A stretch of 64,000 bases of DNA from Endomychus coccineus (lineage: Eukaryota; Arthropoda; Insecta; Coleoptera; Endomychidae). A model generated the notes under the pieces. The model made no database searches. It was not told the origin of the DNA and was given only the letters and a program-made list of their open reading frames with translations. The stretch is from the NCBI GenBank assembly GCA_958510875.1, contig OY294070.1, forward strand, positions 23,117,631 to 23,181,630. Direction: 5' to 3'. How positions within the stretch are numbered: position 1 is the stretch's first letter; the number at the start of each line of letters is the position of its first letter. Below, piece after piece: positions 11,525-22,329 of the stretch. Both the position numbers and the translations under genes were made by a program.

Positions 11525-12563
11525 ATGTTATTGATTTATGGACTTTGTCGTTGCAATGGCCGGAGAAGGGAAAGATATCCGCATCGCAGAATTCCAAATC
11601 GGCAAACCTTCGCGAAACTGGCAAATTTGAAGCAAATCGCAGAGAAACTGGACGCAGACGGACAAGAAGGACGTTAGAGCTCGAAGAAGCGATACTGGAA
11701 GCGGTTGAAACTGAACTTTGGATAAGCACACTACGTTTGGGACTTCGTATTGGAGTCTCAAAATCATTAGTTCATAATGTACTGAAAGAAGAACTGTTGT
11801 ATCCCTATCATATTAAAACAGTTCAAGACTTATTGCCCATGGATCCAGGTCATCGGCTAGATTTCTGTCGGCTTATTGTCCAAAGACAAAACGCAAACCG
11901 CAATTTTTGTAGAAGAATTCTGTTCACGGACGAAGATACTTTCACGAGATGTGGTCTTTTTAACGTCCATAATGAACATTTCTATGCAGATGAAAATCCT
12001 CATGAAACGGAAGTTACATATTTTCAGAATCAAACTAAAATCAATGTTTGGGTTGGAATTGTGGATAACTTTATTATTGGCCCTACCGTTATACCCGATC
12101 GATTGAACGGGGAGAACTACTTGAACTTTTTGGAACAAAGGCTACTTGAACTTTTCGGAACAAAGGCTACTTGAACTGTTGGAAGACTTGCCCTTACACA
12201 TACGTCGTGACCTGGTTTATCCATGATGGTGCACCTCCTCATTTCACATTAGCTGTGAGGCGACATTTGAATGCGGAATATCCAGATCGCTGGATAGGTA
12301 GAGGACACGATGCACCAGTGCACTGGCCGGCCGGCTCCCCTGATTTGACGCCCTGCGACTTCTTTCTATGGGGCGCTTTGAAGTCGAAAGTTTATGCAGC
12401 TCCAGTAAACACACGAGAGGAATTGTTGCAACGAGTTAATCATGAAGCGTATTTATTGAAGAATGATCCTGAAGTACTAGCCAGAGTTCAATCCAATTTC
12501 TTGAAACGAATTAATTTGTGTATTCAGGAAAATGGGCAACATTTCAAACAATTGATGCCTTAG
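11489..12563 (+). pseudogene. Mariner-superfamily transposase (DD43D spacing), frameshifted
   Basis: The N-terminus (MAQNFTNTEMVDMLLIYGL) and a helix-turn-helix region lead into LRIGVSKSLVHNVLKEELLY, then catalytic ILFTDEDTF (D1), FIHDGAPPHF (D2) and SPDLTPCDFFLWG (D3). Forty-three residues separate D2 and D3, two more than in the other families here. Coding shifts frame near 11560-11640. It shifts again near 12145-12200, where a 27-bp tandem duplication (TTGGAACAAAGGCTACTTGA repeated) and a small deletion before FIHDG lie. The C-terminus RINLCIQENGQHFKQLMP is intact. All three acidic residues survive, so decay looks recent; no single frame is functional. Confidence 0.9.
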
Positions 12564-12675
12564 CGATTTCCCAAAAAGTTTTGTTGTTTCTTTTAATTCA
12601 GCATTTGTTTTTCCTGAATAATCACATCGTTTCCCCATTTCTATTGTTTTTATTATTCGTGTTTTACCGAGATTA

Positions 12676-13277
12676 TTAACCATTTCAGTGTTAGTGAAAT
12701 TTTGAGCCATAATTTTATAAAATTTTTACGGAAAGCAAAGTAAAAACTGACAGTTTTGAGAATAAATTCTCCAACTGGCAAAATGAAATTAGAAAAGCAA
12801 AGGCAACTAAGGTATTTTAATCAAGTAAAATTAGTAAGCCAAAATTGCAGAGACTCGAAAATTATTTTTTTCAAGCTAATCCGTTGATTTTATCAAAATT
12901 TTTTAGGAGTAAGAAAAGTTTTAAAATGAGATAAGCGATCTACATAAAAAATATAGAGTGAATTACATCGAACACAAAAAAGTTCTGGACACTTTTCCCG
13001 TTACATCCTCAAGTTTGAGCCATTTCTATGGTTTCTAAGGCTCCATGCTCCGCTCTCAAAAACGGCTATTATTGACAGTAACTCACCTGCCAAATATTGT
13101 GATTGTCCTACATCACGTTCTCAAGTTATACCGAAAAAACAAAATTATTTTTGCAACTTTGAAGCTCTCTACCGGCTAAACAAGACACTTGAGGCAAAAG
13201 TAAAAAGGCTCATCAAATTTTTTTCGAATCAAAGAATCTTCGGTTTTATTTTAGCCACGCAGTTCGACGACATCCTG
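12676..13277 (-). repeat. Right TIR of the mariner with a mirrored ATG
   Basis: This is the inverted copy of 10930-11524. It contains the same leader plus the codons MAQNFTNTEMV on the minus strand (ATG at 12710), which run into unrelated sequence after about 12 residues. Confidence 0.9.
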
Positions 13278-14030
13278 TATATAAGATGCTTACTCATTAT
13301 AGCAAATTAATTTATTTTTCAATTCAATAGGGATTATCTTATTTTAGTACCATTTATTTATTAATTTATTCCTGTCACTTTGTACTGATAATGTAGGGTC
13401 AGATTTTAATTTTTATAAGTTCTTTCATGGTTTAATATATTTCCAATTTTGATTCCGTAGTTATTTCCATGCATTATGTCGGTTTTATTATACATTTCCT
13501 CGCGTTCAAAACTAATATTAGAGGGTTAGCATCTAAGAACTCCTTTGTCTATTTTGTGTGATAGTTAAAACGATTTTTCTTGTTATGGCCATTTCTGCTT
13601 TCTGTTTGTTCTATTTATTTGTGAAGATGTTACACATTTTATTTCTAATTCCGCATTCTAAGTTAGCAATTGTATTGTCGATAGGCATTTTTTTATTATT
13701 AGGCAATACAAATTTCGGACCTAAGCTGCTGAACCTCATCCGGACATTTTGTGTCTGTTAAGTTTTTCAACCATTGTTTATTGATTTTTTGTTTTTCATA
13801 AACTATGCACTTTATTGAACTATTTATCTTTTGTGATTGAATGGTTTTGATTGTGTTGACATTTTTGTTCTGCTGATTTTGAAAAAATTGGGTGATAAAG
13901 TTTGCTATCAAAATTGAAATAACAGGATTGTTTACCTCTGCTACATTTGTGTGAGCTCCTTTAATGCACACATTTAAACAATTTTTATGCAGATAATCCA
14001 ATAATTTAGCTTACGCCTTCTTATTCTATT

Positions 14031-15178
14031 CTATATTTTATCACAGTACGTACCCAATTTAAAAGCTCCCGTTTCCTCGATTCACCGCTGATGAAGACTT
14101 GGTTCACAACATCAGTTTTCCAAATGAGAGATCTAACGAGATTATCTTGCGAGTGTACAAGTTTACACAAGTTACATGTCCATCTCTGACATCTAAATCG
14201 CGCTTTGTTCGCGATCTGGAGTTTGATTTATTCCGCGGATTTAATGCAAGCATCCGAGTGTAAATAATGTAATTTTTATTGATTGTTTAGTTACACCCAC
14301 GTTCCTTTGTTTTGTTCTAGCTTTGTGACTGTAAAAATGCAAAATTATAGGCTGCACTTACATAAAGCACTCATGCCGGCACTTTAGGTATTCGAGTCAG
14401 TGTTTTCATTTTATTTGTACCCATATGGGAATTTGTTACACTTCCGTACGACTCGCTAACTGCTGGTTATAACAGTTACATCAGCTTAAAGGTTTGAAAA
14501 TAGATAGGTACAATGGGAATAATGGGTCGTTGAAACCATCGTCCATTGAAATTTACTTAATTACTTATTCAATCATTGTGTGTGTACTTCTTACATTTCG
14601 TATCTCATTATTCAATGGATAAAAGAGCCTAGTATATTTTACAGTTTCGAATTTGAATAAGATGAAATCTTGAGGATTTGTAGTCAGGGACGCAATGGTC
14701 AATGGCCGCCTAGATGCATATTCTGCCTTGATACACTCGAAGCGGCGGCTGGTTGGGTGAATTGTGAAGCATTAGTTTAATTTTTGTAATGTAGTACAGG
14801 AAACGTGTAAAATGTTGTGGAAAATAATTTACTGAAGTTCTTATAAATCATTAGCGAGGCATGTGACGAGCTTAAAACGAAAAAGTTGTGACCCCTTGGG
14901 CATTTTTGAGAATATCAAATTGTTTTTGTTTTTGATTTTTCGCGAGAACGGTGAATCGTACAGACAAGTTTTATGTACAAAATTTGTAGAGAACAATATT
15001 CTCTACACTGTACAGAGTGGACAAATTTCGATGTTAGTATGGGGCAACTCGTTAACTATAGGAGATACAAATTGATGAAAGTCATATTTTGAACTTCTTT
15101 TTGTGACACAAATTCACTAGGGAAAACGAAAATGTGCTATCGTTTTTTGTTTACGAGTTATAAACCACCGTTTAGATA
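14031..15178. other. Intergenic; possible transposon end debris
   Basis: No gene was recognised. The last 300 bases (GAGTTATAAACCACCG near 15156 and text about 14880-15070) read like the non-coding subterminal DNA of mariner elements, but no terminus was found. Confidence 0.4.
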
Positions 15179-15180
15179 TA

Positions 15181-16174
15181 CCGGGATATCAAAAATTATC
15201 TTGGTCAAGGGTTGTTGTGGAATCTAAAACGTGTGTCTTACTTTACGTTTGAAATAATTATGTCACTGTCACACTGACATCCTCACTAACCTACAAATTT
15301 CATACCTATTTATGTCAGTTGTAAAACAATATGGACTACAAATTAAAAATTATCTTGGTCGAGGGTGGTTGTGGAATGTAAAACGAAATGTTAGCTTTGA
15401 ACCTTTTACAAGGTCGCAATAGCCACAAACGGGGTCGAAAACTATTTTAAATTGATTAATTTTCGTTAAATCGAAAGACGTTCACGTGAGGAGCGCGTAG
15501 CTCGCGAGTTAGAAAAGTGCTAATCTTCGAAACATAGAACGTCTTTACGAGGACTTTTCGCATGCGGTTTTCGCTCCATGTCGTTAGTTTATAAACGGGG
15601 CCAACTAAAAAGCGTAGTCTCGGGCCCCAAAATGTCGATTGAATAGGAAAATTTAATTAAAATAGAAACAGGTACTCTCAGGTCTCAGCTACGCGCGTCT
15701 AATGTGCGACGTACTAAAGGAAATTTTCTAGCTACTCAAATATACCCAAAAGCAGTTAAAAGCTAGCGGCCTATAGCCGAAAACACTTTATTGGAACTGA
15801 CGCCGGACGCACGGGGCATAAAACGGCCCCGAATTAACAAGATCGAGGTAAAAAGTATGAACTCTAACTGCGAGCTCCTTGAGGCATATGTCAAAATGAT
15901 TACGTTCGTAGCTAATTACATAGGACGTCTGGCGTTCATGCAATTGTGTTTTTATACAATTCGAACCTTCTTATTTCGATAGGCCACGTGAAAATCCCGG
16001 AGTCTAAAGCGCTAGAGACTTCTGAGTGTTATAACATTCGTATAAAATTGCGTAATTTCTCACTTTTAGAAACTTCAAATTAATCAATTTGACGCATGTT
16101 TTGATAACGTGAATTAAGACACACGTTTTAGATTTCACAACCACCCTTAACTAAGATAATTTTTGATATCCCGG
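15181..16174. mobile_element. Non-autonomous DNA transposon with 60-bp TIRs and TA target duplication
   Basis: Ends are CCGGGATATCAAAAATTATC at 15181 and its inverse ending at 16174, similar over about 60 bp. Both ends are flanked by TA (15179-15180, 16175-16176). A second copy of the terminal motif, in direct orientation, lies inside at 15341-15380. The interior is GC-richer and non-coding. A reverse-oriented relative without these ends sits at 48040-48700. TA duplication suggests mobilisation by a Tc1/mariner-type enzyme. Confidence 0.75.
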
Positions 16175-16176
16175 TA

Positions 16177-16642
16177 GTAGTGTATACAGTCATTTTAGAC
16201 CAGAAAACGGCCAACTATTGTAATATCTATGTACAGTTGATCTTTGTCTGAAACTTGTTGCAAAATGTTTTAGATGTCCTATAAATCATTGGTCACCTAT
16301 TCTCGCAATCCAGGTAATTCAGAAAAGATAGAAATGTATAAGCAACAGGAGCAATTTTTTAAATTCCGATTTATTTCCCTTGTTTGCATTATTAAACACA
16401 AACATTCTGGGGTTAACGTGTTTTCTAATTTAGTTTGCTCTAATGATGGCTAATTGGTATTTTAACAGTATTTTTAGTGGATAACGGTGAATTTTTCTTA
16501 TTATTTATAAATATTACAAGAACTCTCCACTCATCATGATTATAGATAACATTATCCATAAAGAATATGATTCAATTAACTGGTATTTATTTATTAACAA
16601 TAAGTAGGCACATATAATTTTTCTATTTTAAATAATAGCATG
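16177..16642. other. Intergenic, nothing recognised
   Basis: AT-rich spacer between two DNA transposons. No coding or repeat signal was seen. Confidence 0.5.
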
Positions 16643-16644
16643 TA

Positions 16645-19018
16645 CAGGGTGTCCCATTTTGGGTACTTTTGCGGGGTATCTCCTTTATTTTTAAAGATAG
16701 AGAGTTGCGGTTCTCGCGACACTGTGCTACTTTTTCGTAAAACTCAAGATGCCGTCAACAGAATTTTCATAGCCCTTTTAGTTTTTAAGATACAGGGCAT
16801 TTCTGAAAATGTTGCATTTTGTGACCCCCCTCGTATCTCCGTTATCCTTCAACTTATCGAAAAGGTAAAATAACATTCTAATAGTTTTTTTTCCGTAGAA
16901 TGCAGTGGTGTAGATCACTTTTGTTACATATTTACTGTTTTTGAGTTATATAGCAAACTTATGTTTTTTTGAATGGAACACCCTGTATATTTATAGACTA
17001 TAAATTTGTCTTTTTTTTACCTTTTCAAAAACATATGATAGTATAAACTTTTTTTCAGAAACACGCAAATAATTGACAATTTTTAGAAATTAAATACATA
17101 TTTTAATTGTAGGCCATTGATATTGTTTATGACAAGAAACATAAATAAACATCAAATCTCTATCGCATTTAAGCTGTTTATTTTCGTTCTTTTGGTATCA
17201 TTATTCAATAGATATTTATCAATTTTTTCGAATAATGGCAGTTTACGAAAATTATGAGAAATATGATATGATGGTATGTTTTATACAGAGTAATGAAAAT
17301 TCTGAAGAAGCTTCGGAATTATATTTCCAAAGGTGAGTAAGCTATTATGGCTATGAAAATCTCTATTATGATTTTAATTTTTGCTTGTTAGATATCCAGA
17401 AAAAGGCAACCGTTTTTTGGGATATTTGCCCGTTTAAAAGCAAATTTAGTTGAGCACGGATCATTTGTTCACCCGCGCCCTAAAACATCAACAAAGAGAA
17501 CAGGGAAAGAAAAGAGATAGATACTTTAGGATATATAGAAGCAACATCTTCGTCCTCATGTAGAAAAATTTAGAAGGAAATTGGTGTGCCAAAAACTAAC
17601 GCTCAGAGGATCTTGAAGAAATATAAGTATCATCCATACAAATTTAATATACTACAACATTTGCATCCTGGCGATGCCGAGCGCCGGGCACTGTTTTGCC
17701 AGTGGTATTTGCAACAAATCGATGCTAACGATTTATTTGGCAGACTTGTTTTTTGGTCAGACGAATGCTTTATTTCAAGTGCTGGCATTTTCAATCGTCA
17801 CAATACCAGGAACTGGCGTAGTGAAAATCTGCATTTAATGTTTGAAAGGGCACAACAAGGACGCTTTGGAGTTGAGGTTTCATGTTTTATTTTGGGTAGA
17901 CATATAGTTTATAGGATTTTTGAAGGAGGTCTTACAGCACGTAGATACCTAGAAATTCTTGAGGAAGTTATTCCAGAACTGCTCGAAAACATTCCATTAG
18001 CTCAGTATAATGCTGTTTACCTACAGCAAGATGGTGCCTCAAGTCATAACTCTAGGCTCTTCAGGGCCTTTCTAAATAATAACTTTCCTCAAAGATGGAT
18101 AGGTACCAACGGACCTGTTAGATGGCCTCCACGATTACCAGATCTCTCAATTTTAGATTCTTTTTTATGGGGTTATATACAAAATGAAGTATATAAAACT
18201 CGATATGACGGCATTGCAAAACTTCGAGAGGCAATTCATTTAGCTTTTCGAAATCTGCGAATGAGAACAATGGTTCTTTTGAACGCTATTCAAAGAATCT
18301 CAAAGATGTGCCAATTTTGCATTAGAGAAAATGGTGGTTAATTTGAACATCACATTTAATTTTTTTTAATAATGTTATTTTTTTGTGTTTTTGTTATATT
18401 GTCACTTTACGCCACAAAACTGTTGTTACAAACTTACTGTTAGAAAAAGATCTATGGGAATTTTTTTTAATAGATACCTATATACAAGGTATCCAATTAT
18501 TTGTTAGTAATATGTAAGTTGCACTTGTTTATTATTGTTATCCATAGCCTACTATTAAAATATGTATTTAATTTTCTGAAAATTGTCAATTATTTGCGTG
18601 TTTCTGAAAAAAAGTTTATACCATCATATATTTTTGAAAAGGTAAAAAAAAGACAAATTTTATAGTCTATAAATATACAGGATGTTCCATTTAAAAAAAC
18701 ATAAGTTTAGTTTATAACTCAAAAACAGTAAATATGTAATAAAAGTTATCTACACCACTGCATTCTACGGAAAAAAATCTATTAGAATGTTATTTTACCT
18801 TTTCGATAAGTTTAAGGATAACGGAGATACGAGGGGGGTCACAAAATGCAACATTTTCAGAAATGCCCTGTATCTTAAAAACTAAAAGGGCTATGAAAAT
18901 TCTGTTGACGTCATCTTGAGTTTTACGAAAAAGTAGCACAGTGTCGCGAAAACCGCAACTCTCTATCTTTAAAAATAAAGGAGTTACCCCGCAAAAGTAC
19001 CCAAAATGGAACACCCTG
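16645..19018 (+). mobile_element. Mariner-type transposon with 480-bp TIRs and TA duplication
   Basis: The ends are CAGGGTGTCCCATTTTGGGT at 16645 and its inverse at 19018, flanked by TA on both sides. The inverted repeats extend over 16645-17123 and 18539-19018. About 340 bp in from each end is a second terminus-like motif in opposite orientation (GGAACACCCTGTATA at 16976-16990, ATACAGGATGTTCC at 18675-18688). The outer part of each TIR therefore resembles a complete short MITE. Confidence 0.9.
17235..18341 (+). pseudogene. Mariner-superfamily transposase (DD41D spacing) with a 59-nt intron
   Basis: The start ATG at 17235 opens MAVYENYEKYDMMVCFIQSN. After 32 codons the frame meets GTGAGT at 17333, and a TTGCTTGTTAG acceptor ends at 17391. 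Splicing joins QR to YPEK, which restores family similarity. One base is then missing near 17403 and stops follow. The frame from 17586 is open to 18341: AQRILKKYKYHPY, D1 in FWSDECF, D2 in YLQQDGASSH, D3 in LPDLSILDSFLWG. Forty-one residues separate D2 and D3. The C-terminal MCQFCIRENGG is followed by a stop where the family usually has a few more residues. It is inactive through the N-terminal frameshifts only. Confidence 0.88.
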
Positions 19019-19212
19019 TACTATATATGACGTAACTGTCCATCATTTATGAGTTTTTTCTCCATTTATTTGCAACCAGAATAATAAGTTATTCTATAAG
19101 CTAAAGTGCTAACGATCACTAGCAATTTATTTCCTTCAAAGAATTGGGAAACATTACAACAGTTTGTGAGTTGCTTTTAAGATTACTATAATAAAGATTC
19201 TTGACCCAGCTA
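19019..19212. other. Short spacer
   Basis: Unique-looking AT-rich sequence between the mariner and a PLE-1 3' end. Confidence 0.4.
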
Positions 19213-19652
19213 TGAATTACATATAAATTCTCGGAAAATAGGCCACATTAACACTTATGCTTTATATTTTCTTGTCTTTACGTACGTTTCGGTCTCAAGA
19301 CCATCATCAGAAGACTTATTATGTCTAAAACTGGATTACTTGAAACTAATTGTATTACACAAAGCGTCCTTATCGCACCAATTTCAATTAAAATGCCCAC
19401 GTCGCTGAAACGAACAGAAACACGAATAATCGAAATTGTAACACCTCAATGTTATGAGTATAATATATCAAGAATCCACTGTTATGCAGTACTCTTAATA
19501 AATGCTAGTCTATGAACGACTAGAAACGAGAACATTAAGTTCAAGTATTCACTTTCGAACCAGATGTTAGATTTACGAGCTAATATAAAGAGGTTTGTCG
19601 GTTATTGGGAATATACTTGACATTCTACCTAAAATATACTTTTAACATTATA
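19213..19652 (-). mobile_element. PLE-1 3' untranslated/terminal region, detached
   Basis: It reads as the last about 440 bp of PLE-1 on the minus strand, from the conserved CATTCTACCTAAAATATACT (19621) to the end motif near TATAAATTCTCGG (19227). It carries the ribozyme-like core at 19274. It joins directly, with no spacer, to a plus-oriented terminal piece at 19653. Confidence 0.8.
19274..19315 (-). ncRNA. Hammerhead-ribozyme-like motif, copy 1
   Basis: Minus strand: stem I GTCTT/AAGAC, core CTGATGA, an extra T, stem II GGTC-TTGA-GACC, GAAAC, short hairpin ACGTACGT, then A before the 3' stem I strand. The layout is a type I hammerhead with minimal stem III and a GTA cleavage triplet. Such motifs are known from PLE terminal repeats. 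Activity is inferred, not shown. Confidence 0.7.
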
Positions 19653-19745
19653 AATGATGATGGTCGTGAGTCCGAAAAGTACGTAAAGACGAGAAAATAT
19701 AAAGCATAAGTGTTAATGTGATCTATTTCCCGAGAATTCATATAT
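19653..19745 (+). mobile_element. PLE-1 terminal piece, inverted against 19213-19652
   Basis: It starts inside the ribozyme core (ATGATGATGGTCGTGAGTCC), so the 5' strand of stem I is lost. It runs to the PLE-1 end CCCGAGAATTCATATATAA. The copy is degenerate (GAAAAG instead of GAAACG). Confidence 0.72.
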
Positions 19746-20190
19746 AATTTAAGATAACTATAATAATTTGTATTAAGAGATATAATGAGTAAGGGACTAA
19801 TATTGTTTGAAGCTAAAAACCTTTAAAAATTGTTTAATCTGACAACACTGCATCACATGCTGCTATGAAGTAATTACTTGAATAATTTAAGTATATTTCT
19901 CTTGTCATTTCTCGAAATTGACTTATACATGGCTTTATGTCTTTATTTGAGATATTTTCTTGGAACTGAATGAGTCTTAATATTTATTATTGTTAACCTA
20001 ATCATTATTAAGAGCTTACGCTTGTGAAATTATATTTTCTTTTGATTACAGTCAATAAAATAGTTGCTCCATATACAAGTACACGTGGCCGATTTGATTA
20101 AGAATATTTCAGTAGGAGGAAGCTGGAAGAATGGAGTATATCAGTCCGAACTGGATGGAGTATTCAAATACAGCTATCATAAAGATTCTT
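19746..20190. other. Intergenic, nothing recognised
   Basis: AT-rich sequence with no ORF or matched repeat. Confidence 0.45.
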
Positions 20191-20310
20191 GACCTAGGTA
20201 TGAATTATATATAAATTCTCGGGAAATAGGTCACAATAACACTTATGCTTTATATTTTCTTGTCATACGTACGTTTCGGTCTCACGACCATCATCAGAAG
20301 ACTGATTATG
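20191..20310 (-). mobile_element. PLE-1 terminal repeat, antisense, at the 5' side of copy C
   Basis: The last about 110 bp of PLE-1 in minus orientation (end motif TATATAAATTCTCGGGAAAT at 20207) abut the plus-oriented coding copy C. Copy C therefore has inverted terminal repeats at its two sides, an arrangement known for Penelope elements. Confidence 0.75.
20262..20302 (-). ncRNA. Hammerhead-ribozyme-like motif, copy 2
   Basis: Core CTGATGA, stem II GGTC-GTGA-GACC, GAAACGTACGTA and 3' stem I ATGAC. The 5' strand GTCTT is kept, so one stem I base is changed. It lies antisense to the neighbouring RT copy C. Confidence 0.68.
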
Positions 20311-21350
20311 TTTAACTCTTTTCGGCACAGCAATGGGATCTGCTATTCTAGCTACTATTGCTAACCTTGTTATGGAATGCCTAGAGGAATCTGTTATAAA
20401 TTCATTAGATTTTCAACCAGTATTTTTCAAACGGTATGTGTGTTCCCATTGATAAAATTCAGTACGTGATTAATAAATTTAACAATTTCCACTGTAAACT
20501 TCAATTTACTTGTGAATTTGAAGTGAACAAAAACATAAATTTCCTAGATATGAACATTGAGCATCATGCAGATGGAAAAATAAAAACTTCATGGTTTACT
20601 AAAGAAGTTTGGTCTCAACGTTATCTTTATTTCAATTCCGTTGCACCAACATGTTATACAAAAAATGTTATTAACAGCCTTACAGATCGGGCTGTTGAAT
20701 TGTCCCACGCAGAGGACAGTCCCAAAAATTTAAAAATTGTTCGTAATACACTGGAAATGAATGGCTACCCAAAAACATTTTTCAATCCTATCATTAAAGG
20801 AAGAATAAACAAAATCTATAATGGATCTTTATATATAAGTAGCATAAAAGGTAATACAGACAATTTTATAACATTACCTTACATTCCGGAGACCTCAGAG
20901 AAAATTAAGAAATGTTTGAAAAAGTACGATATAAATGTCGCGCATAAGCTTACTGACTGTGTTGGAAAATTTTTCTCAAATCTAAAACCTTTAATACCTA
21001 AAGATAAACAAACTCACACAGTATACAAATTGAATTATTTAGATTGCGATGGGACTTATACTGGAATCTCTGAACAATATTTATAAAAAAGAATGCCATA
21101 AGTATAGCACAAGAAACAGAACACAAGAAACTTGCCCTCCATCGCCCTCGCTAAACACTGCTTTGATCATAACCATCAATTCGATAACAATAATGTTAAT
21201 ATTCTAACTGAGGAAACCAATTATTATAAAATATCTATTTTGGAGATGATTCACATAAAACGTGACTCCAAATCTGTAAATCATAGGACAGATACTCAAA
21301 ATCTAAGTCATATTTATACTAATTTAATTAAATAAAATCTCTTGCAAATT
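20311..21350 (+). pseudogene. PLE-1 copy C: RT C-terminal half and GIY-YIG domain
   Basis: The element is 5'-truncated inside RT motif B (FGTAMGSAILATIANLVMEC at about 20319). The next conserved box RYVDDCL is missing: the sequence jumps from KRYV to CVPIDKIQ through a deletion of about 17 bp between short GTATGT-like repeats. The catalytic dyad is gone. From 20436 the frame is open for 216 codons (NKNINFLDMNIEHHADGKIK, EVWSQRYLYFNSVAP, CLKKYDINVAHK, NYLDCDGTYTGISEQYL), covering the RT C-terminal region and the GIY-YIG core. After a stop and frame change it resumes at 21132 (IALAKHCFDHNHQFDNNN) and ends SHIYTNLIK at 21335. This is the best view of the PLE-1 C-terminus. Confidence 0.88.
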
Positions 21351-21815
21351 CCTACATGCCTCTTTATAATGTTAAAAGTATATATTTTAGGTAGAATGTC
21401 AAGTTCACCTACAGTCACTGACAAACCTTTTTTCTATTAGCTCATAAATCTAACATCTGGTTTGAAAGTGAATACTAAATTATTGGTCTCTCTAGTCACT
21501 AATCACTTACTGTGTTTACATGAGCACGCATTTATTAAGAGTTCTGCTTTGCAGTGGATTTTTGATAATTATACTATAGCATTGAGGTTTACAATTTCGT
21601 TTATTCGTGTTTCTGTTCGTTTCGGCGACGTGGGCATTTTGATTGAAATTGGTGCGATTAGGACGCTTTGTGTAATACAATTAGTTTTAACTAATCAAGT
21701 TTTAGACATAATAAGTCTTCTGATGAAGGTCGTGAGACCAAAACGTACGCGAAGACAAGAAAATATAAAGCATAAGTGTTATTGTGACTTATTTCCCGAG
21801 AATTTATATATAATA
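21351..21815 (+). mobile_element. PLE-1 copy C 3' untranslated and terminal region
   Basis: It continues without a break from the coding part. It contains TTCCTACATGCCTC and TTTAGGTAGAATGTCAAG (shared with other copies), the ribozyme-like motif and the end CCCGAGAATTTATATATAA. The equivalent in minus orientation is at 19213-19652. Confidence 0.82.
21715..21756 (+). ncRNA. Hammerhead-ribozyme-like motif, copy 3 (core mutated)
   Basis: Sense relative to RT copy C, near its 3' end. GTCTT, CTGATGA, A, GGTC-GTGA-GACC, then AAAA in place of the invariant GAAA, and GAAGAC for the 3' stem. The G12-to-A change would be expected to abolish cleavage. Confidence 0.65.
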
Positions 21816-22329
21816 CAGCTATCTAGATATCAACTATTCCTATTCCAACTTTTGTATTCTGATGCCATCCAAAGCAACGCAGTTTTCAATATTTTTGTAC
21901 AGTCCGGTATATCATTGAGTAATATATCCAATTTGAAAAAGCGTAATTTGTACAATTCTCATATGTTATAGCCGCCTAAGAAAGAAAAAAACAACACTCC
22001 ATAAGCTTCTGCCATGGATCAGAATACCATAATTTTATTAGTTTCATTTGGTTGTAAATCTTTTATTATTTCCTTACTTCGAAATAATAATAATATCCGT
22101 CTTGGTTTTGAAGATAATAGTTAATTTATGCAAATGGATTATAAGAATAATAATCTGACTTTGCGGGCAACCTCGGCAGTTCTAGGAATGGCTTAAATGT
22201 TCGAATCCCTTGTAATTATTGACATTTGTAAGGTCATTACGCTTCATAATCATCCTACAGCTCAGCCCATTAAAGACGGCTGTGTTAAGAGGCTATTTAT
22301 ACCTGGTTAGTCGAAACGAACCTTTCCAT
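21816..22329. other. Intergenic, nothing recognised
   Basis: No ORF of note. A B-box-like ATGTTCGAATCCC at 22198 has no convincing A-box, so I do not call a SINE. Confidence 0.45.

Larger units (their letters stand above)
10930..13277 (+). mobile_element. Long-TIR mariner-type transposon inserted in PLE-1 copy B
   Basis: The element has inverted repeats of about 600 bp (10930-11524 and 12676-13277) around a transposase gene. The right terminus ends CGACATCCTG followed by TA. The left end starts directly at CTCGAACTGCG and lacks about 12 terminal bases, so the TIR tip and one TA are deleted there. The host PLE reads GGAAGCCCAT on one side and ATAAGATGCT on the other, matching an uninterrupted stretch of copy A near 1190-1212. 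Confidence 0.88.
9710..14030 (-). pseudogene. PLE-1 copy B, split by a mariner at 10930-13277
   Basis: Read on the minus strand from 14001, the N-terminal part (MDYLHKNCLNVC, then LTDTKCPDEVQQL, SLGPKFVLPNNKK) is the only copy here showing the PLE N-terminus. LGPKF-type motifs are typical of Penelope proteins. Coding continues to 13278, is interrupted by the mariner, and resumes at 10929 with the RT core (PKLQKNDIHLTPIVSNIG, then motif B near 10520 and a motif C remnant near 10420). It ends with the GIY-YIG region at 9956-9726 (TVYKLNCLDCDGTYTGIS, YSTRKKLRKF). There are many frameshifts and stops. It is truncated at about 9710, before the 3' terminal repeat. The pre-insertion site can be read by joining 10929 to 13278 and comparing with copy A near 1200. 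Confidence 0.86.

Noticed and set aside
14085..14125. CTGATGA at 14089 as another hammerhead core
   Set aside because: The following bases form no stem II and no GAAA occurs at the right place.
22190..22230. tRNA or SINE B-box (ATGTTCGAATCCC)
   Set aside because: No A-box at the right distance and no shared tail.
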